Shown here one piece after another: positions 46,338 through 55,157 of a stretch of 64,000 nucleotides of DNA. Numbering within the stretch: the first letter of the stretch is position 1; each line of letters starts with the position of its first letter. The position numbers were made by a program, and so were the translations under genes. The stretch lies in the NCBI GenBank assembly GCA_025964685.1, contig JAOPYG010000444.1:1-64000 (forward strand), written 5' to 3'. The notes beneath the pieces were generated by a model. The model had not been told where the DNA came from. It saw only the letters and a list, made by a program, of their open reading frames with translations, and searched no databases. This DNA is from Actinoallomurus sp. (lineage in GTDB: Bacteria; Actinomycetota; Actinomycetes; Streptosporangiales; Streptosporangiaceae).

Positions 46338-46931
46338 TCACTCCCGGCTCCCGGGGGCGGCGGCCAGCAGCAATTGGATCACTTGCCGCAGAATCGGCTC
46401 CGGGGCGTGGCCATCGGGGTCCAGGGTCGAGTGGAGTACGAATCCGTCGCCGGCCGCGACGATGAGCGCCGCCATCGGTTCGGGTTCCACCCATGCGGCG
46501 ATGTAGCCGATGTCGCGCAGTTCGCGGATGCTCGCCGCGACCGCGTCGCGGAGTTCGGCGAGCAGTCCGGCGATCCGACCGCGGACCGCCTCGTCGCGCG
46601 AGGCGGTGGCGAGCGCCTCGATGTAGGTCGGGAAGTGCTCGTGCGCCCGGTCGAGTGCCTCCTGGAGTGCGGAGACCGTGTCGAGCAGCCCGCGCAGCGG
46701 ATCGCCGGCGATGCCGGTCAGCGCGGCACGCGCCGGCTCGATCCAGGTCCGTACGGCGTTGATCAGAGCCTGCGCGACGAGCTCGTCCTTGGAGCCGAAG
46801 TGATAGGTGATCGCCTGCAGGTTCACCCCCGCCGCCGCGGCGATCTCCCGCGACGTCGTCTGCGCGACGCCGTGGCGGGCGAGCACCTCCATCGTCGCCC
46901 GAAGCAACCGGGCGCGGGTGTCCTCACTCAT
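46338..46931 (-). CDS. TetR-family transcriptional regulator
   Basis: RARLLRATMEVLARHGVAQTTSREIAAAAGVNLQAITYHFGSKDELVAQAL. Confidence 0.92.
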   Translation of the reverse strand: MSEDTRARLLRATMEVLARHGVAQTTSREIAAAAGVNLQAITYHFGSKDELVAQALINAVRTWIEPARAALTGIAGDPLRGLLDTVSALQEALDRAHEHFPTYIEALATASRDEAVRGRIAGLLAELRDAVAASIRELRDIGYIAAWVEPEPMAALIVAAGDGFVLHSTLDPDGHAPEPILRQVIQLLLAAAPGSRE

Positions 46932-46984
46932 ACGTATGTATGGTAGTCGTGGTGAGGGAGCCGGTCGCGGCGAGGGGAAGCATC

Positions 46985-47905
46985 ATGAGCCAGACGGACC
47001 TTGTGACAGGGGCGTACGGATACTCCGGAACCTATCTCAGGCGCCGGCTGGAGACGGCGGGCCACACGGTGCGCACCCTGACCGACCACCCGCCGGCCGA
47101 CGCCGACATCGAGGTCTTCCCGTTCGCCTTCGACGAGGAGGGCGCACTGGAGGCGGCCTTCGACGGAGTCACCACCTTCTACAACACCTACTGGACCCGG
47201 TACGAGCCGAGCGGCACCAGCCATCTCCAGGCCGTCACCAACAGCGCCAAGCTCCTGCGAGCCGCCGCCCGTGCCGGAGTCGAGCGCGTGGTCCACCTCA
47301 GCATCACCAACCCGGACGCCGGCTCCTTCTACGCCTACTACCGTGGCAAGGCCGAGGTGGAGGACCTGGTCACGGCCGGCGGCATGTCCTATGCCATCGT
47401 CCGGCCCGGCGTCATCTTCGGCGGCGACGACATCCTGCTCAACAACATCGCGTGGCTGCTGCGCCAGTTCTACGTGTTCGCCATCCCGGGCGACGGGTGC
47501 TACCGGCTGCGCCCGGTCTACGTCGAGGACCTCGCCGACCTCTGCGTCGGGCTGGGGGAGAGCCGAACCGACACCGTCGTCGACGCGGTCGGGCCCGAGT
47601 CGTTCGCCTTCAAGGATCTGGTCGCGGCCATCGCCGACGCCGTCGGCACGGTGTTCCGGCCCGTGCACCTGCCGCCGGCCGTCGTGTCGATGGCACTGCG
47701 CGGCTTGTCGCTGCTGACCCGGGACGTCGTGCTCACCCGCGATGAGATCGACGGGCTCATGGCCGAACTCATCATGGTCGAGGGTGAGGCCACGTGCCCG
47801 ACCGCGCTGACCGACTATCTCCGCGACAACTCCGACCGGATCGGCCGTGAGTACCGCTCCGAACTCGCGCGTCGGAAGCCGTCGCCGGCCCCCGCGTTCA
47901 CCTGA
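46985..47905 (+). CDS. NAD(P)-binding NmrA/SDR-a-like protein
   Basis: DLVTGAYGYSGTYLRRRLETAGHTVRTLT; VVHLSITNPD. Confidence 0.87.
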   Translation: MSQTDLVTGAYGYSGTYLRRRLETAGHTVRTLTDHPPADADIEVFPFAFDEEGALEAAFDGVTTFYNTYWTRYEPSGTSHLQAVTNSAKLLRAAARAGVERVVHLSITNPDAGSFYAYYRGKAEVEDLVTAGGMSYAIVRPGVIFGGDDILLNNIAWLLRQFYVFAIPGDGCYRLRPVYVEDLADLCVGLGESRTDTVVDAVGPESFAFKDLVAAIADAVGTVFRPVHLPPAVVSMALRGLSLLTRDVVLTRDEIDGLMAELIMVEGEATCPTALTDYLRDNSDRIGREYRSELARRKPSPAPAFT

Positions 47906-47915
47906 CGAGGGGCGG

Positions 47916-48584
47916 TCACGGCACCGACGGTCGTACGTCCGCCGGCGGCTCGATGATCGCGGGGGTGGCGGGCCGCAGCGGTCGGCGCAGCGCGGTGACG
48001 ATTCCGGCGAGGGTCGCGCCGGACAGGCCCAGCACCTCGTCGCCGATGGTGTCCCGGTAGATCCCGATGACCTCGGACGTGTTGAGGATGAACGTGGCGT
48101 ACTCGGCGAGCTCCCACAGGATCGCCGCGATGGCACCGATCCCGGCACAGGTGAGCGCGAGCATCCACCGCGGGACTACCGGACCGCGCCGCAGCGCCGC
48201 GCCGAAGGCGGCGCCGATCAGTGCCCAGTTGGTGAAGTGGCAGAAGTCGTCGAACCAGGAGAGCGTGTCGTAGAGGTTCGCGGCGTTGCCGGCCACGTCG
48301 ATGACGAACGGCGCGACGATCAGCGCGTCCACGTCCCAGGGGTAACGGACCCGCCCGCGCAGACGGGTCCACACCACCCAGACCAGCGGGACGATCAGCG
48401 CCGCCACCGGATAGGTCATCGCGCGAATGCCCATCGCCTTGGCCGCGAACCGGTCCCAGTTCTGGTGGGCCAGCGCGAACAGCAGCAGCCCCGCCAGCGC
48501 GGCCTTCAACGCGAGGGAAACGGCGGGCCACCACGATCCACGATCCAAAGCGCGTACGTCCATGCCGTCATCATCGGGGATCAT
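47916..48584 (-). CDS. Integral membrane protein (DUF2238-like)
   Basis: Multiple TM; NLYDTLSWFDDFCHFTNWALIGAAFGAAL. Confidence 0.75.
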   Translation of the reverse strand: MIPDDDGMDVRALDRGSWWPAVSLALKAALAGLLLFALAHQNWDRFAAKAMGIRAMTYPVAALIVPLVWVVWTRLRGRVRYPWDVDALIVAPFVIDVAGNAANLYDTLSWFDDFCHFTNWALIGAAFGAALRRGPVVPRWMLALTCAGIGAIAAILWELAEYATFILNTSEVIGIYRDTIGDEVLGLSGATLAGIVTALRRPLRPATPAIIEPPADVRPSVP

Positions 48585-48604
48585 GGCTCCGCCGCCGGTG
48601 CGAT

Positions 48605-49789
48605 TCAGTGAAGCTCTCCGTCACGCCGCCGCACCGCGCGGGGCCGGCGACGGTGGGCCTCGGTCCCGGTCCTGGGCTTCTCACGGCCGGCGGAGCGGAC
48701 GGCCGAGGGCGGAGTCACCGCCGCCGGGCCGCGCCTCCGGTTCGCCCCCTGGGCGGCGAGGAGTGCGGCTCCCAGTGCGACCGCCTCGTCGGGGTTCACG
48801 CTGGTGTCCGGCATGCTCCCGAACCGCCGTTCGATCATCCGGCGGACCATCGGCATCCGGGTGGATCCGCCGACGAGCAGGATGCGGTCGATCTGGGCCC
48901 AGGCGAGGCCGGCCTCGCCGAGGACCTCCTCGGTGCCGACCGCGGTGCGTTCGAGCAGGCCCTTGGTCATCCGCTCGAAGCGTTCGCGGCTCACCTCGAC
49001 GGTGTGGCTGCGGTCCCCGCCGCCGAAGAAGACCCGGGTCTGGAAGGCGCGGCTGAGCGCGTGCCTGGCCTGCTCGCATTTCTCCCGCAGCTCCGCCTGG
49101 CGCCGGCCGCCGTCGAACAGGTCCGGTCCCGTCTGTTTCCTCACCTCGGCGGCCACGTGCCGCATCAGACGCTCGTCGAAGTCGAGGCCGCCCAGGTCAC
49201 GGTCGCCGGAGGTGGCCATGACCCGCGGGTCGGCGCCCTCGACGTTCATGACGGTCACGTCGAACGTCCCGCCGCCCAGGTCGTACACCAGGAGGCTGCC
49301 GGACCCCGAGGTGCTGAAGGCGATGCCCGCAGCCGCGGGCTCGTCGACCAGCCGGAGCACGTTGAGACCCGCGAGCTCCGCCGCGCGTCCGGTCGCGTCA
49401 CGGCCGGCGTCGTCGAAGTAGGCCGGAACGGCGATCACGGCGTCGGCCACCCGGTGCCCGAGCGTCTCCGTGGCGTCCTCGGCGAGCCGCCGCAGGATCA
49501 GGGCGGTGATCTCCACGGCACTGTGCGTGCCGCCATGGGAGTCGGCGAAGCTCCAGCCGGGGTCGTCCAGGTGGCGCTTGACCGACTCCACACAGTCGCC
49601 CGGGAGGTCCTTCGTCGCGTGTTTGGCGGTCTTGCCGACGAGGATCCGGCCGGGTCCCTGGAACACGACGACGGACGGCGTGAGGAGGTCGCCCTCCCGG
49701 TTCCACAGGACCTCGGGCCGGTCGCCGGAGCGTACGGCCGCCATGGCGCAGTGGGTGGTGCCCAGATCGATCCCGATCGCCGCTGCCAT
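48605..49789 (-). CDS. Hsp70-family ATPase, nucleotide-binding domain only
   Basis: AIGIDLGTTHCAMAAVRSG, LLVYDLGGGTFDVTVM, ILLVGGSTRMPMVRRMI; ends after NBD with a basic tail. Confidence 0.92.
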   Translation of the reverse strand: MAAAIGIDLGTTHCAMAAVRSGDRPEVLWNREGDLLTPSVVVFQGPGRILVGKTAKHATKDLPGDCVESVKRHLDDPGWSFADSHGGTHSAVEITALILRRLAEDATETLGHRVADAVIAVPAYFDDAGRDATGRAAELAGLNVLRLVDEPAAAGIAFSTSGSGSLLVYDLGGGTFDVTVMNVEGADPRVMATSGDRDLGGLDFDERLMRHVAAEVRKQTGPDLFDGGRRQAELREKCEQARHALSRAFQTRVFFGGGDRSHTVEVSRERFERMTKGLLERTAVGTEEVLGEAGLAWAQIDRILLVGGSTRMPMVRRMIERRFGSMPDTSVNPDEAVALGAALLAAQGANRRRGPAAVTPPSAVRSAGREKPRTGTEAHRRRPRAVRRRDGELH

Positions 49790-49799
49790 CGGAGACCCC

Positions 49800-50498
49800 C
49801 TAGCCCTGGTCCGCGCGTGTGCCCGAGGGCCGGGCTCCCGCGCTGCGCAGCCAGGCCAGGACGGCCAGGACGCGCTTGTGGTCATCGGGTGAGGCGGGGA
49901 TGTCGAGGGTCTTGAAGACCTCGCTCAGGTACGCCTCGACGGTGGGGACCGCCACCTTCATCTCGTCGGCGATCGCCTTGTTGGTCCGTCCCTGGGCGAG
50001 GAGTTCGAGAGCCTGCCTCTGCCGTCCGGTGAGCCGGCCGATGGGGTCCTGGACACGTCGCGTACGCAGCATCTGGCCGGCGAGGGCACCGTCGATCACC
50101 GTCTCGCCCGCGGTGACGCGGGCGAGCGCGTCGACGATCGTGTACGCGTCCTTGATGCGTTCCTTGCCCAGGTAGCCGATGTGGGTGCCGTCGCCGATCG
50201 CCGTGATGCGGCGGAGGTAGGCCGGGGTCATGTGCACGGAGAACATCACGATGCCCAGCCGCGGGTGGCCCTCGCGCAGCCGTTCGGCGGCGTGCAGGCC
50301 GTCATCGTCCTGCGGCCGCCCTTGGTGACCGCCGAAGTTGATGTCCACGAGCACAGCGTCGGGGCGGTGGTTGCACACGTGGACCAGCAGCTCGGTGGTG
50401 GTGGCGGCCTCGGCGAGCACGTCGACGCCGAAGGCCTGGATGCTCTGCCGGTAGAGGTCGCGCAGCATGGGCACGTCGTCGGCGATGATCACACGCAC
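49800..50498 (-). CDS. NarL/LuxR-family response regulator
   Basis: MRVIIADDVPMLRDLYRQSI, GRLTGRQRQALELLAQGRTNKAIADEMKVAVPTVEAYLSEVFKTL. Confidence 0.94.
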   Translation of the reverse strand: MRVIIADDVPMLRDLYRQSIQAFGVDVLAEAATTTELLVHVCNHRPDAVLVDINFGGHQGRPQDDDGLHAAERLREGHPRLGIVMFSVHMTPAYLRRITAIGDGTHIGYLGKERIKDAYTIVDALARVTAGETVIDGALAGQMLRTRRVQDPIGRLTGRQRQALELLAQGRTNKAIADEMKVAVPTVEAYLSEVFKTLDIPASPDDHKRVLAVLAWLRSAGARPSGTRADQG

Positions 50499-52225
50499 GG
50501 GATCCTCGCGACCACGTGGGTGCCGGTGCCGCGCGGGCTGGAGACGTGCAGGCGGCCGCCGTGCGCCTCGATGCGGTCGCGCAGGCGTCCGAGACCGGGA
50601 CCGTCGCCGTCCGCTCCGCCGGTGCCGTCGTCGAGGACCTCGGCGGTGACGACTCCTCCGGACTGCCGGATGCCGACCTGAAGGTGGATGGTGCCCGCGT
50701 GCTTGTGCGCGTTCGTCAGCGCCTCACTGACGAAGAAGTAGACGGTCTTCTCCACCGTGGCCGGCAGGCGGTGGTCGGGCGCGGTGAGGTGCACGATGAG
50801 GTCCAGGCCGTCGGCGGTCTCCTCGATCGCCGCCGCCAGCCCCGCGTGGGTCAGGGTGTGCGGGTAGACGCCGTGTGCCAGGTCGCGGAGCTCCTGGAGC
50901 GCGTTGGACACGAGCTTGTCGGCCGTGTCCAGGAGTTCGGGCAACTGCGCGGGTTCGGCGTAGCCGACCTTCGACAGGGCGACCCTCAGCGCGCACAGGT
51001 CCTTCTGTGCCCCGTCGTGCAGGTCGGCCACGAGCAGCTGGCGCGCGTCGTAGTCGGCGGTCAGCAGACGGCGCGACAGCATGAGGTTCTCCAGGGCTAG
51101 CTTGCTGATCGCCACCGCGGCGTCGGTCAGGCCGTCGTCGCCGGCCGCGTCGGCGTCGACGACCAGCAGTGCCAGCGGCCTGCCTTCGCGCCCGGTCACC
51201 TTGATGGCCCGGCGGTTCGGTGGCCGGGGCCCGGCGTCGGGGGGCGCCCCGTCCACGGTGAGATAGCCCTTGTCGGCGTCGGACCACACGAGCAGGTCCA
51301 GGTTCGGGTCGCGCAGGTTGTGCCGCAGGAGCTGGCGCAGCAGGCGGGTCGTGGGCTCGGCGTTGTCGAGCACCGACACCAGCGTCGAGAGCCGGGTCAG
51401 CCGCTGCTGCGCGAAGGAGACCAGGAACGCGATCGGCACGCCCAGCTGGGCCATGCCCTGGATCGCGAAGACCTCCTCGTGCGGACCGATCACCGAGGTG
51501 ATGACGACGACAACACCCGAGACGACGGCCGCGAGCATGCCGGCGGCGGCGACCGGCAGGCGTACCGCGCGCTCACGCCGGCCGCCGACACGCACGGTCC
51601 ACAACATCAGGGCGAGGAAGCCGATCGCCAGCAGCGCGCAGCCGGCGATCAGCACGTTGGAGACCACGTCGAAGACCGCGGAGTTCGGCCAGAGGTACGG
51701 CCACCACGTCGCCGACGTGGCGTTCGTCTCGCCGACCCACTGCGGTCGCCCGACGCACACCTGGATCGCCGGGACACCGATCAGCCACGCGGTCATGACC
51801 ACCATGAACCGGCGCCGCCGCCGCCCCATGGCCGACGAGGGGTAGCGCAGGAGCGCCCACGCGGTGAGAACGATCGACAGATAGCCGAACACCGCGGAGT
51901 ACAAGGGCCCTGGGCCCGACACCCACTCATCCGCCCACCGCAGCGGACGCGCCACCCCTGACGCGATCAAGACGTAACCCGTGACTCGCTGTTCCGCATC
52001 CCCTGCCAGGAGCGCCCCCGCTCCGATGGCCCCTGCGGAGACCACGAGATTCACCACGGTCGTCAGTGGGTGCCGGACCCAGAGCCCACCCTCGGCGATC
52101 CCGGGCACCAGCACCGCCAACACCAGCGCTGCCTGTACCGCCACCGGCTTCCACCGCTGTCCACCGGCGGCCCGGACCGCCGGTCGTGACCGCCCGGTCA
52201 TCGTGGACGGAGCCGCGGCCGTCAT
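50489..52225 (-). CDS. Membrane sensor histidine kinase (HisKA_3 type)
   Basis: RQLLVADLHDGAQKDLCALRVALS, EALTNAHKHAG; 10-nt overlap with response regulator. Confidence 0.93.
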   Translation of the reverse strand: MTAAAPSTMTGRSRPAVRAAGGQRWKPVAVQAALVLAVLVPGIAEGGLWVRHPLTTVVNLVVSAGAIGAGALLAGDAEQRVTGYVLIASGVARPLRWADEWVSGPGPLYSAVFGYLSIVLTAWALLRYPSSAMGRRRRRFMVVMTAWLIGVPAIQVCVGRPQWVGETNATSATWWPYLWPNSAVFDVVSNVLIAGCALLAIGFLALMLWTVRVGGRRERAVRLPVAAAGMLAAVVSGVVVVITSVIGPHEEVFAIQGMAQLGVPIAFLVSFAQQRLTRLSTLVSVLDNAEPTTRLLRQLLRHNLRDPNLDLLVWSDADKGYLTVDGAPPDAGPRPPNRRAIKVTGREGRPLALLVVDADAAGDDGLTDAAVAISKLALENLMLSRRLLTADYDARQLLVADLHDGAQKDLCALRVALSKVGYAEPAQLPELLDTADKLVSNALQELRDLAHGVYPHTLTHAGLAAAIEETADGLDLIVHLTAPDHRLPATVEKTVYFFVSEALTNAHKHAGTIHLQVGIRQSGGVVTAEVLDDGTGGADGDGPGLGRLRDRIEAHGGRLHVSSPRGTGTHVVARIPCV

Positions 52226-52307
52226 GACAACTCCCCTTCTGCCATACCGCCGTCTGACAGTTCCCGGTTTGCCTGGCAGTAGCCTGCCGGTGAATGCGAG
52301 CGATCAG

Positions 52308-52325
52308 TACCGGGCTAGCCCGGTA
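52308..52325. promoter_or_regulatory. 18-bp perfect palindrome upstream of the two-component operon
   Basis: TACCGGGCTAGCCCGGTA. Confidence 0.6.
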
Positions 52326-52379
52326 GAAGTACCACTAACACTGCGCTAATCCGCGTCGTAGGACTATTCCCCCGGTGAC

Positions 52380-53360
52380 CTAACCGGATATTTCCGGGCG
52401 ATTCTCCGCAATCCAGGCGTCGATCGTTTCCCACCAGTCATAGAGCCACGGCTCCCGATCCTCCTCCGGGATCTCCTCGAAGGGAACCCTCCACCACCGG
52501 GCCCGCAGCGGCCGCTCCAGGGGGATCCGCCGCCAGATGTCGCGGACGGTCATCATGTCGTCGACCCCGGTGTGGGCGACGAAGACGATGTCGGCGCCCG
52601 GTGCGGCGTCGATGGCGGCGAGCGTTCCGGCCGGGTGCGGCGGTAGGACGTTCGCCATCTTCCGTGCGCGTTCCGCCTCGTCTGGGCGGCCCTGCCGGCG
52701 CAGCCTGCGGATCGCCCGTACGCGGCGGCGCGGCGTGAAGTTCCCGCCCTCTGGGAAGATCAGCATCGCGTCCCGTGGGCCGATTCCGGTGGCCAGCCGG
52801 CCGATCTCGGTGACGATCCGCTCACGTGGCGCGCCGCCGGCGGGCACGAAGGCGTTGGGCAGCCGGTTGAACACCACGTCGAGCGCGGGGTCGAGCTGCA
52901 GGGCCGCCTTCATGACGATGCGCGGCCGGCGCCCGTAGACGTTGAGGAGGAAGTGGACGATCAGGAATGAGTCACCGGGTCCGGCATGCCTGCTCAGCAC
53001 GATCACCGGGCGCTCCGCCGCCGCGTTCAGCGGTTCCTGGATCTCGACGACCAGACCGAGCACCCGTGACGCGACCGCGTAGATCCGGCTGACGAACCAT
53101 CCGCAGAGGGCGTAGTGCCGTTCCCGGCCGGTCGTGCGGCGTCCACCGGTGACCCACAGGACGAGAGAGGCCGCGAGTACGGCGCACTCCATCGCGAGCC
53201 ACGACACCGCGACCGCCGCGACCCGCAGGAAACGGTGGCGTCCACGCGAGAAGACGACGCCGGCGAGGAGGAGCAGCGGCGACGCCGCCACCACCACGAC
53301 AGCGATCGCGATCAGCAGCGGGACAAGGATCAGGCGCCTGAGGAAACGCGGCGGGATCAC
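52380..53360 (-). CDS. PlsC-type 1-acyl-glycerol-3-phosphate acyltransferase family protein
   Basis: PVIVLSRHAGPGDSFLIVHFLLN, MLIFPEGGNFTPRRR. Confidence 0.87.
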   Translation of the reverse strand: MIPPRFLRRLILVPLLIAIAVVVVAASPLLLLAGVVFSRGRHRFLRVAAVAVSWLAMECAVLAASLVLWVTGGRRTTGRERHYALCGWFVSRIYAVASRVLGLVVEIQEPLNAAAERPVIVLSRHAGPGDSFLIVHFLLNVYGRRPRIVMKAALQLDPALDVVFNRLPNAFVPAGGAPRERIVTEIGRLATGIGPRDAMLIFPEGGNFTPRRRVRAIRRLRRQGRPDEAERARKMANVLPPHPAGTLAAIDAAPGADIVFVAHTGVDDMMTVRDIWRRIPLERPLRARWWRVPFEEIPEEDREPWLYDWWETIDAWIAENRPEISG

Positions 53361-53378
53361 GAGGCCGCTCCCCGCGGA

Positions 53379-54203
53379 TCACTCACCCGCGAGGTAAGCG
53401 CTGCTCGCCGCGTAGGCCCGGTCGATGTTGGCCCCGACGCGCGAAGAGTCCCGGTAACGCAGTTGGGACAGGCCCGTACCCTGTCCGGTCGCTCCGGTGG
53501 GGAGGACGTGGACGGTCACGTCGTCGGGCAGCTCCGCCATCTCCTCGGCGAACCGGTGCCGCCGGGCGATCTCGAAGGCGACCAGCCCGACCTGCCAGGG
53601 CCTGGTCGGGGCGGTGAGGGGGACCTCCACGCGGCCGACCTGCAGCACGTAGATCGTCCGTGCGCCCTCACGCAGCGCGCGGCCGATCGGGATGCTGTGC
53701 ACCAGCCCGCCGTCGTAGAAGTGCTCGTCGCCGATGCGGACCGGCGGGAGGATCCCGGGGACCGCGCAGGACGCCAGCACCGCCGGGACGATCGGGCCGC
53801 GGGTGAACCACCGCGCCTCGGCGCGCTCGATGTTGGCGGCCACGCAGTGGAAGGGCACCGCCAGGTCCTCGATCCGGTCGGCGGGGATCAGCGCCTCCAG
53901 CGCCGTGGCCAGCAGGCCCGTGGAGTGCAGATGGGTGCCGGAGCGGAGCAGCGTCGACACGCGGCTCAGGAACGAGCCGGCGAACACCGAACCCGCACCG
54001 TCCCCCTGCCACGCCTGGGTCAGCAGGTCGGCCGCGTCCGCGGGATCGGATGCCACGAAGGCGCCGTTGAACGCGCCCACCGACGTGCCGACGACCAGAT
54101 CGGGCCGGACGCCCGCCTCGGCGAGCGCCCGGAGCATGCCCACTTCGTGAGCGCCCAGCAGACCGCCGCCACCCAGCACGAACGCGGTTTTGGGATGTTC
54201 CAC
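53379..54203 (-). CDS. Patatin-like phospholipase
   Basis: TAFVLGGGGLLGAHEVGMLRALAEAGVRPDLVVGTSVGAFNGAF (GXSXG), YDGGLVHSIPI (DGG). Confidence 0.93.
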   Translation of the reverse strand: MEHPKTAFVLGGGGLLGAHEVGMLRALAEAGVRPDLVVGTSVGAFNGAFVASDPADAADLLTQAWQGDGAGSVFAGSFLSRVSTLLRSGTHLHSTGLLATALEALIPADRIEDLAVPFHCVAANIERAEARWFTRGPIVPAVLASCAVPGILPPVRIGDEHFYDGGLVHSIPIGRALREGARTIYVLQVGRVEVPLTAPTRPWQVGLVAFEIARRHRFAEEMAELPDDVTVHVLPTGATGQGTGLSQLRYRDSSRVGANIDRAYAASSAYLAGE

Positions 54204-54302
54204 ATCTTCTCCCGTCGAAAGACCACAACCCCTCTTACCCCGATCAGGCCGATCGATGACCGGAAGCGCGGATGCTCGGCCGACCCTACGCCGAAGGCCC
54301 GG

Positions 54303-55130
54303 TCACGGGCGGTCGACGAACTTGCTGCCGATGACGAGGTCGCCGTCGATGTGGACCTGACCGTCGAAGCGGGTGATCGGGGGTGGCGTGGCAGTGCTGG
54401 GAGGGGGCAGGGCGGGCTGTGGGGCCGCGATGATGGCCTGGTGTCCCGCCACGTGCATCCAGGCGGTGATCTGCGACTCCTTCACGCGGAAACTCACCCG
54501 GGTGAACGTCGTGGGATCGAGCAGGCCCGTGTCGCTGCTCAGTGCCGTGGTGAACACGTGCTCCGACGTCATGAACGCCAGGTCGGCGCCGGACGCCCGC
54601 AGCGCCTCGCGCAGCGGCGGGGCGTCCAGCATGCGCGCGGTGTGGATGATGGCGTCTCCGTTGAGTCCTTCGGCGTCGCGGGTCACCGGGCCGACGTGCA
54701 GTGCGGCGCGGAGTCCGATGCGCACGGACTCGGTGGCCCGCCGGTTGTGGCGTCGTAGTTCGGCGGCCAGGACGGCGAGCAGGGGATCGGCGACCGCCCG
54801 TGTCGGCACGTCGGGAGGCACGATCACCAGGACGCCGTCGCCGCGGTCCTCGTGGTAGCAGGCTGCCCAGGACACGCCGGACCTCTCGAACGCGGCGCGC
54901 AGCATCGCGTACAGGCGGTCGCGGACCAGCCGGCGGTCCGCCTCGGTCCGGCAGGGCGCGCTGAAGGCGGCCACGTCGGTGTAGAGGACCGAGCAGTTGA
55001 GCGAGGACCAGGCCGGCGCCTCCTGCGGATGACGCCGGGTGTCCGGGCGCCGTCCGGCCGCGAGTGTCAGGGCAGGGTGCGAGGACACCCCGCGGTGCCG
55101 GTCATCGAGCACTCGGCTCACCTCCGTCAT
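54303..55130 (-). CDS. Class III nucleotidyl cyclase-like protein with C-terminal short motif
   Basis: CSVLYTDVAAFSAPCRTEADRRLVRDRLYAMLRAAF, HEDRGDGVLVIVP, LRAALHVGPVTRDAEGLNGDAIIHTARMLDAP; tail FDGQVHIDGDLVIGSKFV. Confidence 0.82.
   Translation of the reverse strand: MTEVSRVLDDRHRGVSSHPALTLAAGRRPDTRRHPQEAPAWSSLNCSVLYTDVAAFSAPCRTEADRRLVRDRLYAMLRAAFERSGVSWAACYHEDRGDGVLVIVPPDVPTRAVADPLLAVLAAELRRHNRRATESVRIGLRAALHVGPVTRDAEGLNGDAIIHTARMLDAPPLREALRASGADLAFMTSEHVFTTALSSDTGLLDPTTFTRVSFRVKESQITAWMHVAGHQAIIAAPQPALPPPSTATPPPITRFDGQVHIDGDLVIGSKFVDRP
54315..54368 (-). other. Shared 18-aa motif, copy 1 (cyclase-like C-terminus)
   Basis: FDGQVHIDGDLVIGSKFV; 10/18 identical to copy 2. Confidence 0.75.
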
Positions 55131-55157
55131 GTGGTTCGCCGCCTGCCGGCCGCCGCG

